A stretch of 64,000 nucleotides of DNA from Eledone cirrhosa (Eukaryota; Mollusca; Cephalopoda; Octopoda; Eledonidae): positions 24,288,798 to 24,352,797 of the forward strand of contig OZ024744.1 in assembly GCA_964016885.1 (NCBI GenBank). The letters are read 5' to 3'. The translations under genes were made by a program, and so were the position numbers. The stretch's first letter is position 1; every line of letters begins with the position of its first letter. Under the pieces are notes generated by a model that was not told where the DNA came from, did not search any database, and saw only the letters and a list, made by a program, of their open reading frames with translations. Of the stretch, positions 1 through 12,345 are shown piece by piece.

Positions 1-612
1 TCGTTTTAACAACAGTTGAATCTTAAGATAAAACTCGTTTTAACAACAGTTGAATCTTAAGAACTAATTCGTTTTAACAACAGTTCAAACTTAAGAACAG
101 ACTCGTATTAACAACAGTTGAATCTTATTATAAAACTCATTTTAACAACAGTTCAACCTTAAGAACTGACTCGTTTTAACAACAGTTGAATCTTCAAATA
201 AACCTCGTTTTAACAACAGTTGCATCTTAAGAACTGGCTCGTTTAAACAACAGTTGAATCTTAAGATAAAACTCGTTTTAACAACAGTTGAATCTTAAGA
301 ACTGACTCGTTTTAACAACAGTTGAATCTTCAAATAAAACTCGTTTTAACAACAGTTGAATCTTAAGAACTGACTCGTTTTAACAGCAGTCCAACCTTAA
401 GAACTGACTCGTTTTAACAACAGTTGAATCTTCAAATAAAACTCGTTTTAACAACAGTTGAATCTTAAGAATTGACTCGTTTTAACAACAGTTGAATCTT
501 AAGACAAAACCCGTTTTAACAACAGTTGAATCTTAAGAACTGACTCGTTTTAACAACAGTTGAATCTTAAGATAAAACTCGTTTTAACAACAGTTGAATC
601 TTAAGAACTGAC

Positions 613-645
613 TCGTTTTAACAACAGTTGAATCTTAAGATAAAC
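613..645 (+). repeat. Example of the recurrent 33-bp type-B monomer
   Basis: The ending is GATAAAC rather than GATAAAAC, a single-A loss in the A-run. The same short form recurs at many positions in both domains (for example near 1,895, 2,740, 4,550, 7,505 and 23,340), always in similar surroundings, so it was copied with the larger units rather than arising each time. Confidence 0.9.
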
Positions 646-1563
646 TCGTTTTAACAACAGTTGAATTTTAAGAACTGACTCGTTTTAACAACAGCTGCAT
701 CTTAAGATAAAACTCGTATTAACAACAGTTGAATCATAAGAACTGACTCGTTTTAACAACAGTTGAATCTTAAGAACTGACTCGTTTTATAAACAGTTCA
801 ACCTTAAGAACTGACTCGTTTTAACAACAGTTGAATCTTAAAAACTGACTCGTTTTAACCGCAGCTGAATCTTATAATACAACTCTTTTTAACAACAGTT
901 GAATCTTCAGATAAAACTCGTTTTAACAACAGATGATTCTCAAGAACTGACTCGTTTTAACAACAGTTGAATCTTAAGATAAAACTCGTTTTAGCAACAG
1001 TTGAATCTTAAGAACTGACTCGTAATAACAACAATTGAATCTTAAGATAACATTCGTTTTAACAACAGTTGCGTCTTAAGAACTGACTCGTTTTAACGAC
1101 AGTTGAATCTTAAGATAAACCTCGTTTTAACAACGGTTGAATCTTAAGAACTGACTCGTTTTATCAACAGTTCAACCTTAAGAACTGACTCATTTTAACA
1201 ACAGTTAAATCTTCAAATAAAACCCGTTTTAACAACAGTTGAATGTTAAGAACTGATTCGTTTTAACAACAGCAGAATCTTAAGAACTGACTCGTTTTAA
1301 CAACAGTTGAATCTTAAGATAAAATTCGTTTTAACAACAGTTGAATCTTAAGAACTGATTCGTTTTAACAACAGTTCAAACTTAAGAACTGACTCGTTTT
1401 AACAACAGTTGAATCTTAAGATAAAACTCGTTTTAACAACAGTTGAATCTTAAGAACTGTCTCGTTTTAACAACAGTTGAATCTTAAGAACTGACTCGTT
1501 TTAACAACAGTTGAATCTTAAGATAAAACTCGTTTTAACAACAGTTGAATCTTAAGAACTGAC

Positions 1564-1597
1564 TCGTTTTAACAACAGTTGAATCTTAAGATAAAAC
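1564..1597 (+). repeat. Representative type-B monomer (GATAAAAC ending)
   Basis: A canonical 34-bp type-B unit. It starts TCGTTTTAACAACAGTT and ends GAATCTTAAGATAAAAC. It differs from type A only in the last seven or so bases. The 3' end joined to the next monomer makes TAAAAC-TC-GTTTTA, a 6-bp inverted repeat around two bases, and the interior holds the 10-bp palindrome ATCTTAAGAT. Type B usually alternates with type A. Common derivatives are TCTTCAAATAAAAC, AATATAAAAC, GACAAAACC, GATTAAAC and the one-base-shorter GATAAAC. Confidence 0.95.
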
Positions 1598-1631
1598 TCG
1601 TTTTAACAACAGTTGAATCTTAAGAACTGAC
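1598..1631 (+). repeat. Representative type-A monomer (GAACTGAC ending)
   Basis: A canonical 34-bp type-A unit, directly following a type-B unit, so 1564-1631 is one 68-bp dimer. Its second half GAATCTTAAGAACTGAC aligns with its first half TCGTTTTAACAACAGTT at 9 of 17 positions without gaps, with 9 of 12 matching over positions 4-15, including TTAA and the AAC that follows. It carries the 8-bp palindrome TCTTAAGA (an AflII CTTAAG site), GAATC (HinfI), the single CpG of the monomer at positions 2-3, and CAGTTG. Derivatives include GAACTGAT, GAACTGTC, GAACTGGC, GAATTGAC and versions whose middle reads TTCAACC or TTCAAAC. Confidence 0.95.
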
Positions 1632-3976
1632 TCGTTTTTACAACAGTTGAATATTAAGAACTGATTCGTTTTAACAGCAGTTGAATCTTAATATAAAACT
1701 CGTTTTAACAACAGTTGAATCTTAAGATAAACCTCGTTTTAACAACGGTTGAATCTTAAGAACTGACTCGTTTTATCAACAGTTCAACCTTAAGAACTGA
1801 CTCATTTTAACAACAGTTGAATCTTCAAATAAAACTCGTTTTAACAACAGTTGAATGTTAAGAACTGATTCGTTTTAACAACAGCTGAATCTTAAGATAA
1901 ACTCGTTTTAACAACAGTTGAATCTTAAGATAAACCTCGTTTTAACAACAGTTTAATCTTAAGAACTGACTCGTTTTAACAACAGTTGAATCTTAAGAAC
2001 TGATTCGTTTTAACAACAGTTCAAACTTAAGAACTGACTCGTTTTAACAACAGTTGAATCTTAAGAACTGTCTCGTTTTAACAACAGTTGAATCTTAAGA
2101 ACTTACTCGTTTTAACAACAGTTGAATCTTATGATAAAACTCATTTTAACAACAGTTGAATCTTAAGATAAAACTCGTTTTAACAACAGTTGAATCTTAA
2201 GAACTGACTCGTTTTAACAACAGTTGAATCTTAAGATAAAACTCGTTTTAACAGCAGTTGAATCTTAAGAACTGACTCGTTTTAACAACAGTTGAATCTT
2301 AAGAACTGACTCGTTTTATAAACAGTTCAACCTTAAGAACTGACTCGTTTTAACAACAGTTGAATATTAAGAACTGATTCGTTTTAACAGCAGTTGAATC
2401 TTAATATAAAACTCGTTTTAACAACAGTTGAATCTTAAGATAAAACTAGTTTTAACAACAGTTGAATCTTAAGAACTGACTCGTTTTAATAACAGTTGAA
2501 TCTTAAGATAGAACTCGTTTTAACAACAGTTGAATCTTAAGAACTGACTCGTTTTAACAACAGCTGAATTTTAAGATAAAACTCGTTTTAACAACAGTTG
2601 AATCTTAATAACTGACTTGTTTTATCAACAGTTCAACCTTAAGAACTGACTCATTTTAACAACAGTTGAATCTTCAAATAAAACTCGTTTTAACAACAGT
2701 TGAATGTTAAGAACTGAATCGTTTTAACAACAGCTGAATCTTAAGATAAACTCGTTTTAACAACAGTTGAATCTTAAGATAAACCTCGTTTTAACAACAG
2801 TTTAATCTTAAGAACTGAATCGTTTTAACAACAGTTGAATCTTAAGATAAAATCCGTTTTAACAATAGTTGAATCTTAAGAACTGATTCGTTTTAACAAC
2901 AGTTCAAACTTAAGAACTGACTCGTTTTAACAACAGCTGAATCTTAAGATGAAACTCGTTTTAACAACAGTTGAATCTTAAGAACTGACTCATTTTAACA
3001 ACAGTTGAATCTTAAGATAAAATTTCATTTTAACAACAGTTGAATCTTGAAATAAAACTCGTTTTAACAACAGTTGAATCTTAAGAACTGACTCGTTTTA
3101 ACAACAGTTGAATCTTAAGAACTGACTCGTTTTAACAACAATTCAACCTTAAGAACTGACTCGTTTTAACAACAGTTGAATCTTAAGAACTGACTCGTTT
3201 TAACAACAGTTGAATCTTCAAATAAAACTCGTTTTAACAACAGTTGAATCTTAAGAACTGACTCGTTTTAACAACAGTTGAGTCTTAAGATAAAACTCGT
3301 TTTAACAACAGTTGAATCTTAAGAACTGACTCGTTTTAACAACAGCTGAATCTTAAGATAAAACTCGTGTTAACAACAGTTGAATCTTAAGAACTGACTC
3401 GTTTTAACAACAGTTCAACCTTAAGAACTGACTCGTTTTAACAACTGTTGAATCTTCAAATAAAACTCGTTTTAACAACAGTTGAATCTTAAGAATTGAC
3501 TCGTTTTAACAACAATTAAATCTTAAGAACTGATTCGTTTTAACAAAAGTTGAGTCTTAAGATAAAACTCGTTTTAACAACAGTTGAATCTTAAGTACTG
3601 ACTCGTTTTAACAACAGTTGAATCTTAAGATAAAATTCGTTTTAACAACAGTTGAATCTTAAGAACTGATTCGTTTTAACAACAGTTCAAACTTAAGAAC
3701 AGACTCGTATTAACAACAGTTGAATCTTATTATAAAACTCATTTTAACAACAGTTCAACCTTAAGAACTGACTCGTTTTAACAACAGTTGAATCTTCAAG
3801 TAAACCTCGTTTTAACAACAGTTGCATCTTAAGAACTGGCTCGTTTAAACAACAGTTGAATCTTAAGATAAAACTCGTTTTAACAACAGTTGAATCTTAA
3901 GAACTGACTCGTTTTAACAACAGTTGAATCTTCAAATAAAACTCGTTTTAACAACAGTTGAATCTTAAGAACTGAC

Positions 3977-5622
3977 TCGTTTTAACAACAGTTGAATCTT
4001 AAGATAAAACTCGTTTTAACAACAGTTGAATCTTAAGAACTAATTCGTTTTAACAACAGTTCAAACTTAAGAACAGACTCGTATTAACAACAGTTGAATC
4101 TTATTATAAAACTCATTTTAACAACAGTTCAACCTTAAGAACTGACTCGTTTTAACAACAGTTGAATCTTCAAATAAACCTCGTTTTAACAACAGTTGCA
4201 TCTTAAGAACTGGCTCGTTTAAACAACAGTTGAATCTTAAGATAAAACTCGTTTTAACAACAGTTGAATCTTAAGAACTGACTCGTTTTAACAACAGTTG
4301 AATCTTCAAATAAAACTCGTTTTAACAACAGTTGAATCTTAAGAACTGACTCGTTTTAACAGCAGTCCAACCTTAAGAACTGACTCGTTTTAACAACAGT
4401 TGAATCTTCAAATAAAACTCGTTTTAACAACAGTTGAATCTTAAGAATTGACTCGTTTTAACAACAGTTGAATCTTAAGACAAAACCCGTTTTAACAACA
4501 GTTGAATCTTAAGAACTGACTCGTTTTAACAACAGTTGAATCTTAAGATAAACTCGTTTTAACAACAGTTGAATTTTAAGAACTGACTCGTTTTAACAAC
4601 AGCTGCATCTTAAGATAAAACTCGTATTAACAACAGTTGAATCATAAGAACTGACTCGTTTTAACAACAGTTGAATCTTAAGAACTGACTCGTTTTATAA
4701 ACAGTTCAACCTTAAGAACTGACTCGTTTTAACAACAGTTGAATCTTAAAAACTGACTCGTTTTAACCGCAGCTGAATCTTATAATACAACTCTTTTTAA
4801 CAACAGTTGATTCTTCAGATAAAACTCGTTTTAACAACAGATGATTCTCAAGAACTGACTCGTTTTAACAACAGTTGAATCTTAAGATAAAACTCGTTTT
4901 AGCAACAGTTGAATCTTAAGAACTGACTCGTAATAACAACAATTGAATCTTAAGATAACATTCGTTTTAACAACAGTTGCGTCTTAAGAACTGACTCGTT
5001 TTAACGACAGTTGAATCTTAAGATAAACCTCGTTTTAACAACGGTTGAATCTTAAGAACTGACTCGTTTTATCAACAGTTCAACCTTAAGAACTGACTCA
5101 TTTTAACAACAGTTAAATCTTCAAATAAAACCCGTTTTAACAACAGTTGAATGTTAAGAACTGATTCGTTTTAACAACAGCTGAATCTTAAGAACTGACT
5201 CGTTTTAACAACAGTTGAATCTTAAGATAAAATTCGTTTTAACAACAGTTGAATCTTAAGAACTGATTCGTTTTAACAACAGTTCAAACTTAAGAACTGA
5301 CTCGTTTTAACAACAGTTGAATCTTAAGATAAAACTCGTTTTAACAACAGTTGAATCTTAAGAACTGTCTCGTTTTAACAACAGTTGAATCTTAAGAACT
5401 GACTCGTTTTAACAACAGTTGAATCTTAAGATAAAACTCGTTTTAACAACAGTTGAATCTTAAGAACTGACTCGTTTTAACAACAGTTGAATCTTAAGAT
5501 AAAACTCGTTTTAACAACAGTTGAATCTTAAGGACTGACTCGTTTTAACAACAGTTGAATATTAAGAACTGATTCGTTTTAACAGCAGTTGAATCTTAAT
5601 ATAAAACTCGTTTTAACAACAG
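3977..5622 (+). repeat. Copy 2 of the 3.9-4.0 kb-spaced block
   Basis: Counterpart of bases 1-1,715, with the same order of marker monomers (GTTTAAACAAC, AGCAGTCCAACC, GACAAAACCCG, AACCGCAGCTG, CAGATGATTCTCAAG, GTTGCGTC). It lacks two monomers near 4,550 relative to copy 1 and to the later copy at 16.3-18 kb. The following stretch (about 5,590-6,640) resembles 2,400-3,660 at a different offset (about 3.2 kb), so this is a patchwork rather than one clean tandem unit. Confidence 0.8.
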
Positions 5623-8600
5623 TTGAATCTTAAGATAAAACGTGTTTTAACAACAGTTGAATCTTAAGAACTGACTCGTTTTAATAACAGTTGAATCTTA
5701 AGATAGAACTCGTTTTAACAATAGTTGAATCTTAAGAACTGACTCGTTTTAACAACAGCTGAATTTTAAGATAAAACTCGTTTTAACAACAGTTGAATCT
5801 TAAGAACTGACTCGTTTTATCAACAGTTCAACCTTAAGAACTGACTCATTTTAACAACAGTTGAAACTTCAAATAAAACTCGTTTTAACAACAGTTGAAT
5901 GTTAAGAACTGAATCGTTTTAACAACAGCTGAATCTTAAGATAAACTCGTTTTAACAACAGTTAAATCTTAAGATAAATCTCGTTTTAACAACAGTTTAA
6001 TCTTAAGAACTGAATCGTTTTAACAACAGTTGAATCTTAAGATAAAATTCGTTTTAACAATAGTTGAATCTTAAGAACTGATTCGTTTTAACAACAGTTC
6101 AAACTTAAGAACTGACTCGTTTTAACAACAGCTGAATCTTAAGATGAAACTCGTTTTAACAACAGTTGAATCTTAAGAACTGACTCATTTTAACAACAGT
6201 TGAATCTTAAGATAAAACATCATTTTAACAAAAGTTGAATCTTAAAATAAAACTCGTTTTAACAACAGTTGAACCTTAAGAACTGACTCGTTTTAACAAC
6301 AGTTGAATCTTAAGAACTGACTCGTTTTAACAACAATTCAACCTTAAGAACTGACTCGTTTTAACAACAGTTGAATCTTAAGAACTGACTCGTTTTAACA
6401 ACAGTTGAATCTTAAGAACTGACTCGTTTTAACAACAGTTCAACCTTAAGAACTGACTCGTTTTAACAACTGTTGAATCTTAAGAATTGACTCGTTTTAA
6501 CAACAATTAAATCTTAAGACAAAACCCGTTTTAACAACAGTTGAATCTTAAGAACTGACTCGTTTTAACAACAGTTGAATCTAAAGATAAAATTCGTTTT
6601 AACAACAGTTGAATCTTAAGAACTGATTCGTTTTAACAACAGTTCAAACTTAAGAACAGACTCGTATTAACAACAGTTGGATCTTATTATAAAACTCATT
6701 TTAACAACAGTTCAACCTTAAGAACTGACTCGTTTTAACAACAGTTGAATCTTCAAATAAACCTCGTTTTAACAACAGTTGCATCTTAAGAACTGGCTCG
6801 TTTAAACAACAGTTGAATCTTAAGATAAAACTCGTTTTAACAACAGTTGAATCTTAAGAACTGACTCGTTTTAACAACAGTTGAATCTTAAGATAAAATT
6901 CGTTTTAACAACAGTTGAATCTTAAGAACTAATTCGTTATAACAACAGTTCAAACTTAAGAACAGACTCGTATTAACAACAGTTGAATCTTATTATAAAA
7001 CTCATTTTAACAACAGTTCAACCTTAAGAACTGACTCGTTTTAACAACAGTTGAATCTTCAAATAAACCTCGTTTTAACAACAGTTGCATCTTAAGAACT
7101 GGCTCATTTAAACAACAGTTGAATCTTAAGATAAAACACGTTTTAACAACAGTTGAATCTTAAGAACTGACTCGTTTTAACAACAGTTGAATCTTCAAAT
7201 AAAACTCGTTTTAACAACAGTTGAATCTTAAGAACTGACTCGTTTTAACAACAGTTCAACCTTACGAACTGACTCGTTTTAACAACAGTTGAATCTTCAA
7301 ATAAAACTCGTTTTAACAACAGTTGAATCTTAAGAATTGACTCGTTTTAACAACAGTTGAATCTTAAGACAAAACCCGTTTTAACAACAGTTGAATCTTA
7401 AGAACTGACTCGTTTTAACAACAGTTGAATCTTAAGATAAAACTCGTTTTAACAACAGTTGAATCTTAAGAACTGACTCGTTTTAACAACAGTTGAATCT
7501 TAAGATAAACTCGTTTTAACAACAGTTGAATCTTAAGAACTGACTCGTTTTAACAACAGCTGAATCTTAAGATAAAACTCGTATTAACAACAGTTGAATC
7601 TTAAGAACTGACTCGTTTTATCAACAGTTCAACCTTAAGAACTGACTCGTTTTAACAACAGTTGAATCTTCAAATAAAACTCGTTTTAACAACAGTTGAA
7701 TCTTAAGAACTGACTCGTTTTAACAACAGTTGAATCTTAAGATAAAACTCGTTTTAACAACAGCTGAATCTTAAGATTAAACTCATTTTAACAACAGTTG
7801 AATCTCAAGACAAAACCCGTTTTAACAACAGTTGAATCTTAAGAACTGACTCGTTTTAACAACAGTTGAATCTTAAGATAAAACTCGTTTTAACAACAGT
7901 TGAATCTTAAGAACTGACTCGTTTTAACAACAGTTGAATCTTAAGATAAAACTCGTTTTAACAACAGTTGAATCTTAAGAACTGACTCGTTTTAACAACA
8001 GTTGAATCTTAAGAACTGACTCGTTTTATAAACATTTCAACCTTAAGAACTGACTCGTTTTAACAACAACTGAATCTTAAGATTAAACTCGTTTTAACAA
8101 CAGTTGAATCTTAAGAACTGTCTCGTTTTAACAACAGTTGAATCTTAAGATAAACCTCGTTTTAACAACAGTTTAATCTTAACAACTGACTCGTTTTAAC
8201 AACAGTTGAATCTTAAGATAAAATTCGTTTTAACAACAGTTGAATCATAAGAACTGATTCGTTTTAACAACAGTTCAAACTTAAGGACTGACTCGTTTTA
8301 ACAACAGTTGAATCTTATGATAAAACTCATTTTAACAACAGTTGAATCTTAAGAACTGATTCGTTTTAACAACAGATGAATCTTAAGATAAACCTCGTTT
8401 TAACAAAAGTTGAATCTTAAGAACTGGCTCGTTTTAACAACAGTTGAATCTTAAGAACTGTCTCGTTTTAACAACAGTTGAATCTTAAGAACTGACTCGT
8501 TTTAACAACAGTTGAATCTTAAGATAAAACTCGTTTTAACAACAGTTGAATCTTAAGAACTAACTCGTTTTAACAACAGTTGAATCTTAAGATAAAACTC

Positions 8601-8904
8601 GTTTTAACAACAGTTGAATCTTAAGAACTGACTCGTTTTAACAACAGTTGAATCTTAAGAACTGACTCGTTTTATAAACAGTTCAACCTTAAGAACTGAC
8701 TCGTTTTACCAACAGATGAATCTTCAAATAAAACTCGTTTTAACAACAGTTGAATATTAAGAACTGACTCGTTTTAACAGCAGTTGAACCTTAATATAAA
8801 ACTCATTTTAACAACAGTTGAATCTTAAGAACTGATTCGTTTTAACAACAGATGAATATTAAGATAAACCTCGTTTTAACAACAGTTGCATCTTAAGAAC
8901 TGGC

Positions 8905-8937
8905 TCGTTTAACAACAGTTGAATCTTATGATAAAAC
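8905..8937 (+). repeat. 33-bp monomer lacking one T of the T-run
   Basis: It reads TCGTTTAACAAC where the norm is TCGTTTTAACAAC, and is followed by a CCATTTTAAC monomer. The same one-base loss in the same setting occurs near 21,340, 28,202 and 43,870, so it marks related segments in both domains. Confidence 0.85.
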
Positions 8938-9084
8938 CCATTTTAACAACAGTTGAATCTTAAGAACTGACTCGTTTTAACAACAGTTGAATCTTAAGAT
9001 AAAACTCGTTTTAACAACAGTTGAATCTTAAGAACTGACTCGTTTTAACAACAGTTGAATCTTAAAAACTTACTCGTTTTATAA

Positions 9085-10680
9085 ACAGTTCAACCTTAAG
9101 AACTGACTCGTTTTAACAACAGTTGAATCTTCAAATAAAACTCGTTTTAACAACAGTTGAATCTTAAGAACTGACTCGTTTTAACAACAGTTGAATCTTA
9201 AGATAAAACTCGTTTTAACAACAGCTGAATCTTAAGATTAAACTCATTTTAACAACAGTTGAATCTCAAGACAAAACCCGTTTTAACAACAGTTGAATCT
9301 TAAGAACTGACTCGTTTTAACAACAGTTGAATCTTAAGAACTGACTCGTTTTAACAACAACTGAATCTTAAGATAAAACTCGTTTTAACAACAGTTGAAT
9401 CTTAAGAACTGACTCGTTTTAATAACAGTTGAATCTTAAGATAAAACTCGTTTTAACAACAGTTGAATCTTAAAAACTGACTCGTTTTAACAACAGCTGA
9501 ATTTTAAGATAAAACTCGTTTTAACAACAGTTGAATCTTAAGAACTGTCTCGTTTTAACAACAGTTGAATCTTAAGATAAACCTCGTTTTAACAACAGTT
9601 GAATCTTAACAACTGACTCGTTTTAACAACAGTTGAATCTTAAGATAAAACTCGTTTTAACAACAGTTGAATCTTAAGAACTGACTCGTTTTAACAACAG
9701 TTGAATCTTAAGATAAACTCGTTTTAACAACAGTTGAATTTTAAGAACTGACTCGTTTTAACAACAGCTGCATCTTAAGATAAAACTCGTATTAACAACA
9801 GTTGAATCATAAGAACTGACTCGTTTTAACAACAGTTGAATCTTAAGAACTGACTCGTTTTATAAACAGTTCAACCTTAAGAACTGACTCGTTTTAACAA
9901 CAGTTGAATCTTAAAAACTGACTCGTTTTAACCGCAGCTGAATCTTATAATACAACTCTTTTTAACAACAGTTGAATCTTCAGATAAAACTCGTTTTAAC
10001 AACAGATGATTCTCAAGAACTGACTCGTTTTAACAACAGTTGAATCTTAAGATAAAACTCGTTTTAGCAACAGTTGAATCTTAAGAACTGACTCGTAATT
10101 ACAACAATTGAATCTTAAGATAACATTCGTTTTAACAACAGTTGCGTCTTAAGAACTGACTCGTTTTAACGACAGTTGAATCTTAAGATAAACCTCGTTT
10201 TAACAACGGTTGAATCTTAAGAACTGACTCGTTTTATCAACAGTTCAACCTTAAGAACTGACTCATTTTAACAACAGTTAAATCTTCAAATAAAACCCGT
10301 TTTAACAACAGTTGAATGTTAAGAACTGATTCGTTTTAACAACAGCTGAATCTTAAGAACTGACTCGTTTTAACAACAGTTGAATCTTAAGATAAAATTC
10401 GTTTTAACAACAGTTGAATCTTAAGAACTGATTCGTTTTAACAACAGTTCAAACTTAAGAACTGACTCGTTTTAACAACAGTTGAATCTTAAGATAAAAC
10501 TCGTTTTAACAACAGTTGAATCTTAAGAACTGACTCGTTTTAATAACAGTTGAATCTTAAGATAAAACTCGTTTTAACAACAGTTGAATCTTAAAAACTG
10601 ACTCGTTTTAACAAGAGCTGAATTTTAAGATAAAACTCGTTTTAACAACAGTTGAATCTTAAGAACTGACTCGTTTTATC
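9085..10680 (+). repeat. 1,665-bp higher-order unit, copy 1 (short by 68 bp)
   Basis: First of three successive related units. GATTAAACTCATTTT at 9236 recurs at 10833 (offset 1,597) and TTAACAACTG at 9608 recurs at 11205 (1,597), while CCGCAGCTG at 9932 recurs at 11597 (1,665). The 68-bp shift is the two-monomer piece beginning GAATCTGAAGACAAAACACG, present in copies 2 and 3 but absent here. Ends are estimated from where flanking variants stop matching. Confidence 0.85.
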
Positions 10681-12345
10681 AACAGTTCAACCTTAAGAAC
10701 TGACTCGTTTTAACAACAGTTGAATCTTCAAATAAAACTCGTTTTAACAACAGTTGAATCTTAAGAACTGACTCGTTTTAACAACAGTTGAATCTTAAGA
10801 TAAAACTCGTTTTAACAACAGCTGAATCTTAAGATTAAACTCATTTTAACAACAGTTGAATCTCAAGACAAAACCCGTTTTAACAACAGTTGAATCTTAA
10901 GAACTGACTCGTTTTAACAACAGTTGAATCTTAAGAACTGACTCGTTTTAACAACAACTGAATCTTAAGATAAAACTCGTTTTAACAACAGTTGAATCTT
11001 AAGAACTGACTCGTTTTAATAACAGTTGAATCTTAAGATAAAACTCGTTTTAACAACAGTTGAATCTTAAAAACTGACTCGTTTTAACAACAGCTGAATT
11101 TTAAGATAAAACTCGTTTTAACAACAGTTGAATCTTAAGAACTGTCTCGTTTTAACAACAGTTGAATCTTAAGATAAACCTCGTTTTAACAACAGTTGAA
11201 TCTTAACAACTGACTCGTTTTAACAACAGTTGAATCTGAAGACAAAACACGTTTTAACAACAGTTGAATCTTAAGAACTGACTCGTTTTAACAACAGTTG
11301 AATCTTAAGATAAAACTCGTTTTAACAACAGTTGAATCTTAAGAACTGACTCGTTTTAACAACAGTTGAATCTTAAGATAAACTCGTTTTAACAACAGTT
11401 GAATTTTAAGAACTGACTCGTTTTAACAACAGCTGCATCTTAAGATAAAACTCGTATTAACAACAGTTGAATCATAAGAACTGACTCGTTTTAACAACAG
11501 TTGAATCTTAAGAACTGACTCGTTTTATAAACAGTTCAACCTTAAGAACTGACTCGTTTTAACAACAGTTGAATCTTAAAAACTGACTCGTTTTAACCGC
11601 AGCTGAATCTTATAATACAACTCTTTTTAACAACAGTTGAATCTTCAGATAAAACTCGTTTTAACAACAGATGATTCTCAAGAACTGACTCGTTTTAACA
11701 ACAGTTGAATCTTAAGATAAAACTCGTTTTAGCAACAGTTGAATCTTAAGAACTGACTCGTAATAACAACAATTGAATCTTAAGATAACATTCGTTTTAA
11801 CAACAGTTGCGTCTTAAGAACTGACTCGTTTTAACGACAGTTGAATCTTAAGATAAACCTCGTTTTAACAACGGTTGAATCTTAAGAACTGACTCGTTTT
11901 ATCAACAGTTCAACCTTAAGAACTGACTCATTTTAACAACAGTTAAATCTTCAAATAAAACCCGTTTTAACAACAGTTGAATGTTAAGAACTGATTCGTT
12001 TTAACAACAGCTGAATCTTAAGAACTGACTCGTTTTAACAACAGTTGAATCTTAAGATAAAATTCGTTTTAACAACAGTTGAATCTTAAGAACTGATTCG
12101 TTTTAACAACAGTTCAAACTTAAGAACTGACTCGTTTTAACAACAGTTGAATCTTAAGATAAAACTCGTTTTAACAACAGTTGAATCTTAAGAACTGACT
12201 CGTTTTAATAACAGTTGAATCTTAAGATAAAACTCGTTTTAACAACAGTTGAATCTTAAAAACTGACTCGTTTTAACAAGACCTGAATTTTAAGATAAAA
12301 CTCGTTTTAACAACAGTTGAATCTTAAGAACTGACTCGTTTTATC
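10681..12345 (+). repeat. 1,665-bp higher-order unit, copy 2
   Basis: Full unit of 49 monomers minus one base. Markers at 10833, 11205 and 11597 recur 1,665 bp later. It contains the left-domain marker series (CAGCTGCATC, AACCGCAGCTG, CAGATGATTCTCAAG, CGTAATAAC, GTTGCGTC, AACGACAG, AACGGTTG) in order. Near 12,280 it has ACAAGACCTG where copy 1 has ACAAGAGCTG near 10,613, a private change. Confidence 0.87.

Larger units (their letters stand above)
1564..1631 (+). repeat. 68-bp A/B dimer, the first higher-order level
   Basis: One B plus one A monomer. Across much of the window the endings alternate GATAAAAC, GAACTGAC, GATAAAAC, GAACTGAC, so the effective repeat is 68 bp. The alternation is not strict: A-A runs are common, especially around monomers whose middle reads TTCAACC, and the long-range units contain odd as well as even numbers of monomers (31, 49), so the A/B phase is reset at their junctions. 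Confidence 0.85.
1..1715 (+). repeat. Copy 1 of a block repeated 3.9-4.0 kb downstream
   Basis: This block matches about 3,977-5,622. Marker offsets: the monomer with GAACTAATTCG at 61 recurs at 4037 (offset 3,976); CCGCAGCTG at 859 recurs at 4767 (3,908); TATAAAA at 1692 recurs at 5600 (3,908). The 68-bp change in offset is a two-monomer deletion in copy 2 near 4,550. The block begins before the window, so its full size is unknown. It ends where this copy has GATAAACCTCG and the other has GATAAAACGTG. Confidence 0.85.
490..9150 (+). repeat. Left copy of an 8.7-kb block duplicated 12.4 kb away
   Basis: The order of variant monomers is the same in 12,890-21,590. Offsets counted at markers: GACAAAAC 503 to 12906 and CCGCAGCTG 859 to 13262 (both 12,403); ACTTACTCG 2101 to 14538, ACTAGT 2445 to 14882 and ACTTGTTTT 2615 to 15052 (all 12,437); AATTTC 3021 to 15390 (12,369); CCGCAGCTG 4767 to 17204 (12,437); AACATTTC 8031 to 20465 (12,434). 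The steps of 34 and 68 bp are whole monomers gained or lost and the 3-bp step is a small deletion at 18.77 kb. Sequence between markers is nearly identical by eye. Confidence 0.88.

Noticed and set aside
1321..1400. CENP-B box in ATTCGTTTTAACAACAG monomers
   Set aside because: TTCG and the following A at the right spacing match the left part of the known box, but the essential CGGG half is absent (AACA instead). Only some monomers have TTCG at all.
1685..1705. TATA boxes (TATAAAA in AATATAAAAC and ATTATAAAAC monomers)
   Set aside because: These are single-base variants of the GATAAAAC ending, present many times in the array with no gene downstream.
2440..2452. SpeI-like ACTAGT monomer as an insertion scar
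   Set aside because: It is a single C-to-A change of ACTCGT, and is copied at 14,882 with its surroundings.
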